NCBI GenBank assembly: GCA_001770815.1
Contig: MESD01000124.1
Span: 40,352-104,351, forward strand
DNA from: Burkholderiales bacterium RIFCSPHIGHO2_12_FULL_69_20
GTDB lineage: Bacteria > Pseudomonadota > Gammaproteobacteria > Burkholderiales > Burkholderiaceae_C
Direction: 5' to 3'
DNA: 64,000 nucleotides
The translations under genes and the position numbers were made by a program. Numbering within the stretch: the first letter of the stretch is position 1; every line of letters starts with the position of its first letter. Under the pieces are notes generated by a model. It searched no databases, was not told where the DNA came from, and saw nothing but the letters and a program-made list of their open reading frames with translations. Positions 8,881 to 18,261 of the stretch are shown one piece after another.

Positions 8881-10281
8881 TCACTGCAGCCAGGACGTCA
8901 GACCGACGCCCAGCGAGGTGAGCATGGCGTTCATCTGTTGCCCGTCGTGCAGCGCGTTGGCGTACTGCACGCGCATGTTGTAGTGGTCGTTCTCGGCGGC
9001 GATCACGTCGAACAGCGAGCGCCGCCCCAGCTGCTGCCACTGCTGCAGCGTGAAGTTGCGCAGCCGGTCGCTGTCGCGCAGCACCAGGCCCACGCGGCGC
9101 AGGCGGTCGAACGCCGCGCCGGCCTGCTCGTGCACCTCGGCGATGCGCTGGCGGCGCTGCTCCAGTGCCTCGGCGCGCTGCAGCAGCGCGGCCTCGGCGC
9201 GCTTGCGCGCGGCCTGGGTCGAATGTTCGATGGCCGGGTTGATCAACGGGATGGTCAGCGTGACCCCCGCACTCAGCCCGGTGTTGCGCGGATTGCCGCC
9301 GCCCAGTGCCAGCTGGGCGTTGCCGCCCACGTTCCAGCTCAGCTGCGGCTTGTTGCCGGCCTCGACCACGCGCACGATCTCGCGCAGCGCGGCGGCATTG
9401 GCGCCCAGCTGGTTGATGTCGTTGGAGCGCTCGGCCGCGGCCAGCACCGTGGGCAGCTCGGGCACGGCCAGCAGCAGCGTGCCCATGCCCTCGATGCCGG
9501 GCAGGCCGTCGCCGACGATGCGGCGCAGCTTGGCCTCCACCTGGCGCGCCTGCGACTGCGCCTGCACCTGCTGCAGCTCGGCCTGCTGGTATTGCTTGCG
9601 CGCCTGCACCAGCTCGCTGGCGCGGCCCTTGTCGGCGGCCACGATGGTCTCCAGCGCCTGCACCAGGCAGCCCATCTTGCGCACGTTCTGGCCGTAGATC
9701 ACCACCTGCATGCGGTAGCGGCTGCGCTCGAAGGCCAGCGAGGTGGTGGCCAGGGTGATCTGCTCCTGCGTCGACAGCAGGCCCAGCCGCGCGGCCTCGG
9801 CCTGCTGGCGCCGCCAGTCGACGATGCGGTCGCTGCGCCCGCCGTCGTACAGCATCTGGCTCATCGTGACCCCGGCGCGCGCCTGCAACTGGGCGGTGTT
9901 GCCGTCGTTGCCGGCATTGAGCGCCGGGCTGAGCGTGGCATTGAAGTAGGCCTGCGGCCGCTTGCTGGCCTGGGCTTCGGCCACGTCCTGCCCCGCGGCC
10001 TCGGCCAGCAGGCGGGCCGCACCGATGCCGTTGCTGCGCGCCAGCGCCTCGTGCACCAGGCCCAGCAGCACGTTGCGCGGCTCCACCGGCACGCTGGGCG
10101 CGGCCGGCGTCGGGCTGGCGGCTTCGAGCTTCTCGTCGTCCATGCAGTTGGCCTGGGCCAGGCCGGCCGCCAATACCAGCAGCGCTGCGCCCAGCGACGG
10201 CAGTCGCCGGCCCAGGCGTCGCCGCGGCCCGCTCAGGCGCGGACGTGGCACGACGGGAAAAGGGGGCGGCGGGTTCATCAC
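8881..10281 (-). CDS. TolC/LapE-like outer membrane channel of a type I secretion system
   Basis: This is a 466-residue protein with an Arg-rich N-terminus, a hydrophobic signal segment (LGAALLVLAAGLAQA) ending near residue 45, and two long helical repeats typical of outer membrane efflux proteins. Motifs include MSQMLYDGG in the first repeat and TLTIPLINP in the second, the usual beta-barrel strand plus helix start. It should form the trimeric outer membrane duct for the ABC-HlyD pair encoded just upstream. A 190-base gap separates it from hlyD, so it may also have its own promoter. Confidence 0.88.
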   Translation of the reverse strand: MMNPPPPFPVVPRPRLSGPRRRLGRRLPSLGAALLVLAAGLAQANCMDDEKLEAASPTPAAPSVPVEPRNVLLGLVHEALARSNGIGAARLLAEAAGQDVAEAQASKRPQAYFNATLSPALNAGNDGNTAQLQARAGVTMSQMLYDGGRSDRIVDWRRQQAEAARLGLLSTQEQITLATTSLAFERSRYRMQVVIYGQNVRKMGCLVQALETIVAADKGRASELVQARKQYQQAELQQVQAQSQARQVEAKLRRIVGDGLPGIEGMGTLLLAVPELPTVLAAAERSNDINQLGANAAALREIVRVVEAGNKPQLSWNVGGNAQLALGGGNPRNTGLSAGVTLTIPLINPAIEHSTQAARKRAEAALLQRAEALEQRRQRIAEVHEQAGAAFDRLRRVGLVLRDSDRLRNFTLQQWQQLGRRSLFDVIAAENDHYNMRVQYANALHDGQQMNAMLTSLGVGLTSWLQ

Positions 10282-10471
10282 GGCGGGCGGTGCGACAGAC
10301 TTGACGGCAGGGTTCCTGACGGCACGGAGGAGCGGTCAGATCGGTCTCAAGTAGACGCCGCAGCGGCCGAAGGCGATCGGCTGAATGCCGCCGGTTTTGG
10401 CCGCCAAATCGCCCGAGCGGGCGGTGCCAGGGGCTGGCTCGGCGCTGGCCCACCCGCCGGCGGGCAGGGCC

Positions 10472-11695
10472 TCAGCGCTCGGTGAACGCTTCGGTGGCCT
10501 TCATCATCGGGCGCAGCACGAAGCTCAGCACCGAGCGGCGGCCGACGCGGATCTCGGCGCTGCCCACCATGCCGGGCAGCACCGTCAGCGGCTTGCCGCC
10601 GGCCTTCAGCGTGGACGGATCGGCGCGCACCAGCGCGCGGTACCAGGTGCTGTTGGCGCTGGTCGCGGCCTGGCTGCGGTCGCTGTCGCCCAGCGCGTCG
10701 GGGCTGAGCACCTCCACCTTGCCGTGCAGGCTGCCGTAGACGGTGTACTCATAGGCCGACAGCTTGATCTCCACCGGATGCCCCACCCGCACGAAGCCGA
10801 TGTCGGCCGGCTTGATGCGCAGCTCGACCAGCACCTGGTCGTCCACCGGCACGATCTCCATCACCGGCGCGCCGGCGGTGACCACACCACCCAGCGTATT
10901 GATGCGGATGTTCTTGACCAGGCCGCGCACCGGTGAGGTCAGCACCGTGCGCCTGAGGATGTCGTCGCGCACCACCTGCTGCTCGCCCAGCATGGTCAGC
11001 TCGGTCTGCACCCGCACCAGCTCGGCGCTGGCATCCTGGCGGAAGCGGTTGATGCGCTCCTGCGTGGTCAGGTTCAGGTCGTTGACCTGGCGGCGCAGGC
11101 GCATCACCTCCACCTCGCTCATCAGGCCCTTGGCCGACATGGCCTGCGCCATCGCCAGCTCACGCTCGAGCAGGCGCTGGTTGCGCTGGCTGGACGCCAC
11201 CGCCTCGGTGAGCGCACGCCGGCGCGCGTTGTACGAATCGGTCTCGCTCTGCGTGACCTGCGGCACCGCCTCCAGCTCGCGGGGGAACGCCAGCGGCCGG
11301 CCGGTGGCCTCGGCCTGCAGCCGCACCACGGTGGCCATCATCGCCAGGCGCTTCAGCCGCCCCTCGTTCTGCTGCGCCTCCACCCGGGTCGGGTCCAGCA
11401 GGGCCAGCGGCTGGCCGGCGACCACCGCCTCGCCTTCACGCACCTTCAGCTCGCGCAGGATGCCGCCTTCCAGGCTGGCGATCACCTGCTCGCGGCCAAC
11501 CGGGATCACGCGGCTGTCGGCGCGGGTGATCATGTCCACCTGCGCCAGCGCCGCCCAGGCCGTGGCCACCGCCAGCGCGGCCAGCATCAGGTAGATGGCC
11601 CAGGTGGCCGCCGCCGCGGGCTCGTTCTCCTGCGCCGCCTGCAGCGGCGTCAGGAACGCGAGATCGCCGCTGTGCAGCGGACGGGGGGCCGTCAT
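10472..11695 (-). CDS. HlyD-family periplasmic adaptor of type I secretion
   Basis: The protein has 407 residues with one N-terminal membrane segment (about residues 30-50, WAIYLMLAALAVATAWAAL). A lipoyl/beta-barrel half follows (VIASLEGGILRELKVREGEAV), then a long coiled coil (about 130-260), then the second lipoyl half (VTSPVRGLVKNIRINTLGGVV) and the C-terminal barrel with the family pattern of high-glycine, small-residue strands. It overlaps the ABC transporter stop by ATGA, so the two are translationally coupled. It bridges the inner membrane ABC transporter and the TolC-like duct. LapC is the closest functional analogue I can name. Confidence 0.92.
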   Translation of the reverse strand: MTAPRPLHSGDLAFLTPLQAAQENEPAAAATWAIYLMLAALAVATAWAALAQVDMITRADSRVIPVGREQVIASLEGGILRELKVREGEAVVAGQPLALLDPTRVEAQQNEGRLKRLAMMATVVRLQAEATGRPLAFPRELEAVPQVTQSETDSYNARRRALTEAVASSQRNQRLLERELAMAQAMSAKGLMSEVEVMRLRRQVNDLNLTTQERINRFRQDASAELVRVQTELTMLGEQQVVRDDILRRTVLTSPVRGLVKNIRINTLGGVVTAGAPVMEIVPVDDQVLVELRIKPADIGFVRVGHPVEIKLSAYEYTVYGSLHGKVEVLSPDALGDSDRSQAATSANSTWYRALVRADPSTLKAGGKPLTVLPGMVGSAEIRVGRRSVLSFVLRPMMKATEAFTER

Positions 11696-14037
11696 ACCGC
11701 AGCCCGACTATCGGCAGGCTGCGTGCTGGGGTGGCGGTGCACGTTGGTCGCCTGCGGTGCGGCGCCCTGCCCGGCCGCCGGTGCGGCCTGGCCCACCGGC
11801 TTGGCGCCCGACAGCGCGGCCAGCACCTGGGCCTTGGGGCCGTCCATCACCACCTTGCCGGCGTCGACCACGATGATGCGGCCCACCAGCTCCAGCACCG
11901 CCGGGCGGTGCGTCACCATCACCAGCGTGCAGCCCCGGGCCGCCTCCTTGAGCTGGCGCAGGAAGGCCATCTCGCTCTGCGCATCCATCGAGCTGGTGGG
12001 CTCGTCCATCAACAGGATCCTGGGGTCGGTGATCAGGCTGCGTGTCAATGCCACCAGCTGGCGCTGGCCGCCCGACAGCAGCGCGCCCGATTCACCCACC
12101 GGCAGGTCCCAGCCCAGCGGATGGCCTTCGGCCACGCGGGCCAGGCCGGTGAGCTTGGCCACCGCCGCCAGGCGCACCACGTCGGCGCCGGGCCGGCCCA
12201 GCAGCACGTTGTCGCGCAGCGTGCCGTTGAACAAGCGCGAGTCCTGTGGCACGTAGCCCACCTTGGCGCGGAAGTCGCCCGGGTCGAGCTGGCGCAGGTC
12301 GATGCCATCCACATCCACCATGCCCTCGCTGGGCCGGTACATGCCGGCCACGACGCGCAGGATGGTGCTCTTGCCACTGCCGATGCGGCCCAGAATGGCC
12401 ACCCGCTCGCCCGGCTCGAAGCGCAGCGTCACGCCCTTGAGCACCCGCGGTGATTCCTGGCCATCCCGCGTCGGGTAGGCAAAGCTGACATCGGCCAGCG
12501 CGATGCGCCCGCTCATCTCGCGCAGCGGGATGTAGCTGCGGCCGGGCTCACGCTCGGTGGGTTGCGCCATCACCTTGTCGAGCGCGCGCATCGCCGCGCG
12601 CGCCCCCTGGTAGCGGGTGGTCAGCATCACGATGGACGACAGCGGCGCGATGGCGCGCATGCCGAACATCACCCCGCCCATCAGCGCACCGCCGGTGATC
12701 ACCTTGGCGTCGATCAGGTACACGCCCCACACCAGCATCACCAGGCTGACGGCCTGCTGCGCGATCATCGACAGGTTCATGGTCAGCGCCGTGAGGCGGC
12801 GCGAGCGCAGCTGGCTTTGCACGGCGGCGGCGGCCGAGCGCTCGTACTGGTGCAGAAAGCGGCCCTGCGCGCCGGTGGCCTTGATGTCCTCGATGCCTTC
12901 CACCGCCTCGACCAGCAGCCCGTGCAGATCGGCCTGCTGCTGCATGTTGGCGTTGGTGGCGCGGCGCATCGCGCCCTGGATCACCAGCGCCGCACCCATG
13001 ATCAGCGGCACCGCGAACACCAGCACCCAGCCCAGCGGCCCGCCGACGATGAAGGCCATGCCGATGAAGATGAGGATGAACGGCAGGTCGGAGATGGCCG
13101 ACAGCGTGGCCGACGAGAAGAACTCGCGCACCTGCTCGATCTGGCCCACGACGTGGCTGTAGGCACCGGCCGATTCGGGCCGGCTCTCCATGCGCACGTT
13201 CAGGCTCTGGCGGAACAGCATGGTGCCCACCAGCAGGTCGGTCTTCTTGCCGGCCAGGTCGATCAGGTAGGTGCGCAGCTGGCGCGCGGCCAGGTCGAAC
13301 AGCAGCGCCAGCCCCCCCGCCGCGGCCAGCGCCCACAGCGTGACGAAGGCCTTGTGCGGGATCACCTTGTCGTAGACCACCGAGGTGACCAGGCCGGTCA
13401 CCAGCATCAGCGAATTGCTCAGCAGGGCCGCCAGCAGCGCCGAGCGGTAGTAGGGGACGAAGCGCCGCACGGTGCCCCACAGCCAGTGGCTGCCGGGGTC
13501 GCGCAGCGCGGCGGTGGCCTCGGCGCTGGTGGCGCTGGTGCGCGCGGTGGCCTGCGGCTTGGGCGTGGCCACCAGGCCGATGCCCGAGTACTCGGCGGCC
13601 AGTTCACTTTCGGTGGCGGCCAGTTCCTGGTCACCGCCGCCCGCCCCGGCGCCGGACGGCGCGTCGGTGCCGGGCATCACCACGGTGCACATCGTCGAGC
13701 CGTCGGCCTGCGCGTGGCGGGCCACCAGGATCACCGCATCGCCGTTGCGCAGCAGCAGCACCACCGGCAGCAGCAGGTCGTGGAACTCCCCGATCGCGCG
13801 CTGCACCAGCGCGGCGTTCCAGCCGGCGTCGCGCAGCGCCCGCAGGGCCTGGTCGGGCCCCACCAGGCCCTCGACATGCTGGCCCTCGAACAGCGACGCC
13901 ACCGAGCGCTGTTGGCCGTGGTAACGCGTCAGCCACACCAGCGCCTGCGCCAGCGCGTCGTCGTCCATGCTCACGGGCGCCGGCCCGGGTTCGGGCTCGG
14001 CAACCGGCTGCAGGTGGGGATCGTCGCGGGCAGACAC
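11692..14037 (-). CDS. Type I secretion ABC transporter (LapB-like, permease fused to ATPase)
   Basis: The 781 residues hold three parts: a C39-peptidase-like domain (about 25-125), a six-helix membrane domain (about 190-480) and an ATPase domain (about 510-760). Walker A is GRIGSGKST (550-558), the signature LSGGQ is at 654-658, Walker B ILLMDEP at 674-680, and the H-loop His is at about 710. The C39-like region lacks the catalytic Cys motif, as in CLD-type transporters that bind substrates without cleaving a leader. This fits export of large uncleaved adhesins through a C-terminal signal. It is first in the ABC-HlyD-TolC order and lies 58 bases after the GT41 gene. Confidence 0.93.
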   Translation of the reverse strand: MSARDDPHLQPVAEPEPGPAPVSMDDDALAQALVWLTRYHGQQRSVASLFEGQHVEGLVGPDQALRALRDAGWNAALVQRAIGEFHDLLLPVVLLLRNGDAVILVARHAQADGSTMCTVVMPGTDAPSGAGAGGGDQELAATESELAAEYSGIGLVATPKPQATARTSATSAEATAALRDPGSHWLWGTVRRFVPYYRSALLAALLSNSLMLVTGLVTSVVYDKVIPHKAFVTLWALAAAGGLALLFDLAARQLRTYLIDLAGKKTDLLVGTMLFRQSLNVRMESRPESAGAYSHVVGQIEQVREFFSSATLSAISDLPFILIFIGMAFIVGGPLGWVLVFAVPLIMGAALVIQGAMRRATNANMQQQADLHGLLVEAVEGIEDIKATGAQGRFLHQYERSAAAAVQSQLRSRRLTALTMNLSMIAQQAVSLVMLVWGVYLIDAKVITGGALMGGVMFGMRAIAPLSSIVMLTTRYQGARAAMRALDKVMAQPTEREPGRSYIPLREMSGRIALADVSFAYPTRDGQESPRVLKGVTLRFEPGERVAILGRIGSGKSTILRVVAGMYRPSEGMVDVDGIDLRQLDPGDFRAKVGYVPQDSRLFNGTLRDNVLLGRPGADVVRLAAVAKLTGLARVAEGHPLGWDLPVGESGALLSGGQRQLVALTRSLITDPRILLMDEPTSSMDAQSEMAFLRQLKEAARGCTLVMVTHRPAVLELVGRIIVVDAGKVVMDGPKAQVLAALSGAKPVGQAAPAAGQGAAPQATNVHRHPSTQPADSRAAV

Positions 14038-14095
14038 GGGGCGGCAGGCTCAGTCGATCGCTTGGTCGGTGGGTGTCAGCCGGGGCTGCACGTGA

Positions 14096-15892
14096 TCAGG
14101 CCCGGTGCAACAGCGCCAGCCGCTCGTACTCGGCCTCGAGGTCGCGCACGATCTGCGGCAGGTCGAACAGCGGCGAGCTGCGCCCGTGCTCGGCCAGATA
14201 ACGCTTGTACGAGGCCACCCGCGCCGGCTGGCGGCCCAGCACCACGGCCAGCTTCTCGTAGTCGGCCAGCGTGTCGGTGGCCAGCTCGGGCAGGCCCACG
14301 GCGGTGAGCAGGCTGCCGGCCATGCGCGAGATGTAGCTGCGCCCGCTCAGCGTGACGATGGGTGTGCCCATCCACAGCGCATCGCTGGCGGTGGTGCCGG
14401 CGTTGTACGGAAAGGTGTCGAGCACCAGATCGGCGCACTGGAAGCGCGCCAGGTACTCGGGCGGCGCCACGCGCGGCGCGAAGATCAGCCGATCACGCGC
14501 CACGCCGTGCGCATCGGCGCAGCGCAGCATGTTCTCGCGCGCGGTGTGATTGTCGGCCAGCAGCCACAGCACGCTGTCGTCCACCTGCTGCAATATGCGC
14601 ATCCACGCGCCGAACACCTCGGGCGTGAACTTGAAGTTGTTGTTGAACGAGCAGTAGACGAAGCGGTCCTCGGGCAGGCCGTAGGTGGCACGCTGGGGGC
14701 GTGGCGCCACCTCGCGCTGACGGTCGCTGACCTGGTAGCAGTGCGGCAGGCGGATCGGCCGCTCGGTGCAATAGGGTTCCAGCGCGGGCGGCATCACGTA
14801 GTGGTCAGCAATGATCCAGTCGACCCCGGGCAGGCCCGAGGTGCCGGGCAGCCCCAGGTAGCTGATCTGCACCGGCGCGGCGCGCCAGCCCAGGATGGCC
14901 GGGCGCGCACCGCTGGTCAGGCCCTGCAGGTCGACCAGCACGTCGATGCCGGCCTGGGCGATCAGCTTGGCGGCGGTGGCGTCGTCCACCCCACCCAGGC
15001 GCACCAGGTGGTCCATGGCCTTGACGATGCGCCGGCGCTGCGGCTGCGCGCTCTCGGGCGTCCAGCAGAAGGCCCAGACCTCGAACTTGTCGCGGTCGTG
15101 CAGCTCGAACAGCTCGGGCGTGAGCAGGCCCACCGCATGCATGTGCAGATCACCCGACAGGTAGCCGATCCTGATCTTGCCGGTGCGCGGCGGCATGGTG
15201 CTGTGCAGCGCCACCGGCTGGGCCTTGGGCACGCGCTCGTGCGCAAAGCGCATGGCCGACAGCAACTGCAGCGCGGGGTCGTCGCTGGCGCTCATCATCG
15301 CCAGCAGCGAGGTGCCCTGCACCAGCCGGTTGGGGCCCACCTCGCCCACCGGCTCGTACACCGGCCAGGCGCACTGCTTCTGCCGCAGGTGCACGTAGTG
15401 CTGCACCACGCTGGGCTGTTGGGGGTCGAGCAGCAGGCTCTGGCGCAGCGCGGCCTCGGCCTCGGGGTAGCGGCGCAGCGTCTCGAGCAATCGGCCCAGG
15501 TTGTTCCAGGCATGCACCCGCAGTTCGGCGCTGGCGCCGGCATCGATCACCGCCTGCCACTGCGCCATCGCCGGCTCGTGCTGGCCGGCGCGCTCGAGCA
15601 GGTGGCCCAGGTTCAGCCGCGCATGCGGAAAGTTGGGCTGCAGCGCCACCGCCTGCCGGTACGCGGCCTCGGCCTCGGCGCTGCGCTGCAATGCCCCCAG
15701 CAACGTGCCCAGGTTGAAGCAGGCCACGTGGCGCATCGCCGGCGGGCCGTCGGCGATCCAGTCCGTGTACATCGTCACCGCCACCTCGGCCCGGCCGGCC
15801 TGCTGCAGGCGCTGGGCTTCGGTGACGAGATCGGCAAGCGACAGTTGGACGGGCGGGGTCAGAACGGCATCGGGCACGGCAGCTCCAGGCAC
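14096..15892 (-). CDS. TPR protein with GT41 (O-GlcNAc-transferase-like) catalytic domain
   Basis: Residues 20-165 of this 598-residue protein are about four tetratricopeptide repeats (HVACFNLGTLLGALQR, HARLNLGHLLERAGQ, AWNNLGRLLETLRRYPEAE). Residues 238-595 match the OGT/SPINDLY catalytic fold: IRIGYLSGDLHMHAVG (His250/252), CSFNNNFKFTPEVF (Lys421, at the position of the OGT UDP-binding Lys) and DTFPYNAGTTASDALWMGTP (492-511). GT41 enzymes transfer GlcNAc, Glc or Fuc to protein side chains in the cytoplasm; HMW1C, also GT41, glycosylates a secreted adhesin. It is encoded directly before the type I exporter, so the exported repeat protein is a reasonable substrate. That link is inference. Confidence 0.9.
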   Translation of the reverse strand: MPGAAVPDAVLTPPVQLSLADLVTEAQRLQQAGRAEVAVTMYTDWIADGPPAMRHVACFNLGTLLGALQRSAEAEAAYRQAVALQPNFPHARLNLGHLLERAGQHEPAMAQWQAVIDAGASAELRVHAWNNLGRLLETLRRYPEAEAALRQSLLLDPQQPSVVQHYVHLRQKQCAWPVYEPVGEVGPNRLVQGTSLLAMMSASDDPALQLLSAMRFAHERVPKAQPVALHSTMPPRTGKIRIGYLSGDLHMHAVGLLTPELFELHDRDKFEVWAFCWTPESAQPQRRRIVKAMDHLVRLGGVDDATAAKLIAQAGIDVLVDLQGLTSGARPAILGWRAAPVQISYLGLPGTSGLPGVDWIIADHYVMPPALEPYCTERPIRLPHCYQVSDRQREVAPRPQRATYGLPEDRFVYCSFNNNFKFTPEVFGAWMRILQQVDDSVLWLLADNHTARENMLRCADAHGVARDRLIFAPRVAPPEYLARFQCADLVLDTFPYNAGTTASDALWMGTPIVTLSGRSYISRMAGSLLTAVGLPELATDTLADYEKLAVVLGRQPARVASYKRYLAEHGRSSPLFDLPQIVRDLEAEYERLALLHRA

Positions 15893-15988
15893 GGCATGGT
15901 GGACAAGCCATGGTAGGAGTGGGGGTGCGCCGGCAAGCGGCGCAAAAGGCCGGGCAAAGCGCCCCTTATTGCTTGCCTGCTGCCCAGC

Positions 15989-16014
15989 AAAAAGGCGACC
16001 CCGGGGGTCGCCTT
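15989..16014 (-). terminator. Rho-independent terminator after cheZ
   Basis: A perfect 11-bp stem (AAGGCGACCCC with its complement, one-base centre) is followed on the minus strand by TTTTT. It closes the motA-motB-cheY-cheZ run 26 bases after the cheZ stop and insulates it from the GT41 gene. Confidence 0.9.
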
Positions 16015-16039
16015 GTCAGGGGTGCCGCGTGGCCCCCGA

Positions 16040-16672
16040 TCAGAACCCCAGGCTGGCCAGCAGGTCGTCGACCTCGCCCTGGTTGCTGACCACGTCGGTG
16101 CGGCCTTCGGGGTTGACCACCGGGCCGTGCAGCACGCTGGGGTCGACCTTCTCGCGCTGGTCGGGGGGCACCACCTGCACCAGCAGCTTGACCAGGCTGT
16201 CTTCCAGGTCGTTGGCCAGCGCCACCACCTTGGCCACCACCTGGCCGGTGAGGTCGTGGAAGTCCTGCGCCATCATGATGTCGGTGAGGTGCGCATCGAT
16301 CAGCTTGGTGCGCGCTTCGACGTCGTTGACGAAGTTGAACACCGCGCCCGAGGCCACGGCCTTGACCGGATCGGCCAGCAGCGCGGCGGCCAGCGCCCGG
16401 GTCTGCTCGGCGATCGCGGTGTGCTCGGCCTTGGCCTGGTCGACCGAGTTGAGCACCTTGTCGGCGGCGGCCGCCGTCTTGGTGGCGATGTAGCTGAGGC
16501 GGCTGCGCGCGTCGGGCAGGCCGTCGGTGGCCACCTGCAGCTTGGGCATCACGCCCAGTTGCTGCATGGTGTCGTGCAGCAGGCGGGTGATGCTGCCGAG
16601 CTGCTGGAACACCTCGGGTGAAGCCAGCACGCCCTGCGCGGGCACCATGGCGGCGATGTCTTCCATTTTCAT
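16040..16672 (-). CDS. cheZ: CheY-P phosphatase CheZ
   Basis: The 210-residue protein contains the catalytic signature QDFHDLTGQVVAKV, whose Gln inserts into the CheY active site. It ends with the CheY-binding tail NQGEVDDLLASLGF, which matches the conserved DxLLxxLGF end. It dephosphorylates CheY and so resets the flagellar motor response. It follows cheY by 20 bases. The length is close to the usual 210-215 residues. Confidence 0.96.
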   Translation of the reverse strand: MKMEDIAAMVPAQGVLASPEVFQQLGSITRLLHDTMQQLGVMPKLQVATDGLPDARSRLSYIATKTAAAADKVLNSVDQAKAEHTAIAEQTRALAAALLADPVKAVASGAVFNFVNDVEARTKLIDAHLTDIMMAQDFHDLTGQVVAKVVALANDLEDSLVKLLVQVVPPDQREKVDPSVLHGPVVNPEGRTDVVSNQGEVDDLLASLGF

Positions 16673-16692
16673 GGCGTACTCCCTAGCGCGGG

Positions 16693-17091
16693 TCAGGCCG
16701 TGGCCGCCAGCTTTTGCATGATCTTGGTGACCTTTTCTTCCAGCGTGGCCTTGGTGAAAGGCTTGACCACGTAGCCGGCAGCGCCGCTCTGCGCGGCCAG
16801 CAGGATGTCTTCCTTGCGCGCCTCGGCCGTCACCATCAGCACCGGGATGTGCTTCAGGCTGTCTTCGGCCTTGACGGCCTTGAGCAGGTCGAAGCCGTTC
16901 ATGTTCGGCATGTTGATGTCGCTGACGACGAAGTCGTAGCGGTTGGTCTTGAGCATCTGCAAGGCGATGGCGCCGTCTTCGGCTTCGTCCACGTTGTTGC
17001 AGCCCATTTCCTTGAGCAGGCCGCGCACGATGCGGCGCATGGTGGAGAAGTCGTCGACGACCAGGAACTTGAGGTCGGAGGGATTGCTCAT
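16693..17091 (-). CDS. cheY: Chemotaxis response regulator CheY
   Basis: I start it at the ATG at 17091, giving 132 residues, because GAGGACAGAC precedes it and the protein then begins [20 protein letters not shown] as CheY does. An in-frame start 24 bases upstream adds residues unlike the family. The acidic pair is VVDD, the phosphorylated Asp is in VVSDINMPN, the Thr switch in LMVTAEA and the Lys in GYVVKPF. It binds FliM when phosphorylated. It lies 73 bases after motB and before cheZ, an order that places motor, signal and reset genes in one transcript. Confidence 0.96.
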   Translation of the reverse strand: MSNPSDLKFLVVDDFSTMRRIVRGLLKEMGCNNVDEAEDGAIALQMLKTNRYDFVVSDINMPNMNGFDLLKAVKAEDSLKHIPVLMVTAEARKEDILLAAQSGAAGYVVKPFTKATLEEKVTKIMQKLAATA

Positions 17092-17164
17092 GTCTGTCCT
17101 CGGGGCTGGGGGCAAAGAGTGAAAAGTGAAAGGGGACCGGACCGCGACGCTGGTCGTTTCGGGC

Positions 17165-18136
17165 TTATCGGCCGGCTCGCGCGGTACTTGATACCAACGA
17201 CGGCTTTTCCGGTCGAATCGTGGGTTCCGCCGCTGTTGGCGAGGGTGCCGACACCATGTCGGCGGTGGGGCGGTAGAAGCGGTCCTCGGCCTCGCGGTTC
17301 ATCACGATGATGCTGATGCGGCGGTTCTGCGGGTCGGCGGGGTCGTCTCGGTTGAAGGGCTGGCTGCTGGCCAGGCCCTGCACCCGCAGCACGCGCTCTT
17401 CGGTCAGGCCACCGGCCACCAGTTCGCGCCGCGAGGCATTCGCCCGGTCGGCCGACAGCTCCCAGTTGCTGTAGCCGGCGTCGCCGGCCGAGAAGCGCTG
17501 CGCATCGGTATGGCCTTCCAGCGTCAGCCGGTTGGGCACCTCCACCAGCACCGCGCCGATGGCGCGCAGCAGGTCGCGCATGTAGGACTTGACGATCGCG
17601 CTGCCGCTGTCGAACATCGGCCGGGCCTGCTCGTCGACGATCTGGATGCGCAAGCCGTCGCGGGTCATGTCCAGCTTGATCTGCGAGGCGTACTGCGACA
17701 GCTTGGCGTTGTTCTTGAACTCGTTGGCCACCTGCTCGCTCAGCTCCTGCAGCCGGGCGGCCTCGGCCACCCGCTGCTCGTGGCGCAGCGCCTGCAGGTT
17801 GATGGTCTTGGTGGGTGCGTCCACATCGCCGCGCTTGACCTGGCCGCCCGAGCGCGTCAGGTCCTGCCCGCCGCCCTTGACCACCGACGACGAATCACCC
17901 GAGCCCGAGCCGCCATTGAGCAGCGCCACCTTCAGCGGGCTCTGAAAGTAATCGGCGATGCCCTTCTTGTCGCCCTCGGAGGTGCTGCCCAGCAACCACA
18001 TCAGCAGGAAGAAGGCCATCATCGCGGTCACGAAGTCGGCATAGGCGATCTTCCACGCCCCGCCATGCACCGCATGGCCGCCCTTCTTCACCCGCTTGAT
18101 GATGATGGGCTGCAGCTTCTTCGCGTCACCCGCCAT
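17165..18136 (-). CDS. motB: Flagellar stator protein MotB
   Basis: This 323-residue protein has a Lys-rich cytoplasmic start and one membrane helix (about 28-50, [19 protein letters not shown]) whose Asp34 is the proton-carrying residue. The OmpA-like peptidoglycan-binding domain has [11 protein letters not shown] and the NxxLSxxRA-type helix ([16 protein letters not shown]). It anchors the MotA/MotB stator to the cell wall. The C-terminal 40 residues are Pro/Ser-rich. It is separated from motA by 125 bases that carry a GC-rich palindromic repeat. Confidence 0.96.
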   Translation of the reverse strand: MAGDAKKLQPIIIKRVKKGGHAVHGGAWKIAYADFVTAMMAFFLLMWLLGSTSEGDKKGIADYFQSPLKVALLNGGSGSGDSSSVVKGGGQDLTRSGGQVKRGDVDAPTKTINLQALRHEQRVAEAARLQELSEQVANEFKNNAKLSQYASQIKLDMTRDGLRIQIVDEQARPMFDSGSAIVKSYMRDLLRAIGAVLVEVPNRLTLEGHTDAQRFSAGDAGYSNWELSADRANASRRELVAGGLTEERVLRVQGLASSQPFNRDDPADPQNRRISIIVMNREAEDRFYRPTADMVSAPSPTAAEPTIRPEKPSLVSSTARAGR

Positions 18137-18138
18137 TT

Positions 18139-18216
18139 AGAGCCCCCCCCCGAAGCGCCTGCGGCGCTCCCCCCCAGGGGGGCGCCGCCAGTGGCCCGGC
18201 AAAGCCGGTTCCACGG
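18139..18216 (+). repeat. REP-like GC-rich intergenic palindrome, copy A (between motA and motB)
   Basis: A run of C, the GAAGCGCCTGCGGCGCTC stem, a CCCCCCCAGGGGGG stem and GGCCCGGCAAAGCCGGTTCC follow one another. The reverse complement of 20972-21046 shows the same parts in the same order with few differences. It sits inside an operon and could form stacked hairpins in the mRNA between motA and motB. Confidence 0.85.
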
Positions 18217-18261
18217 CGTCCACTTGGTTCGACCGCCGCAATTCGAACTTCGGCTGCTGCA

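Noticed and set aside
8758..10485. Plus-strand and second minus-strand frames (575 and 557 codons) over the TolC-like gene
   Set aside because: Composition is typical of GC-rich shadows; the TolC-like frame carries the recognisable domain.
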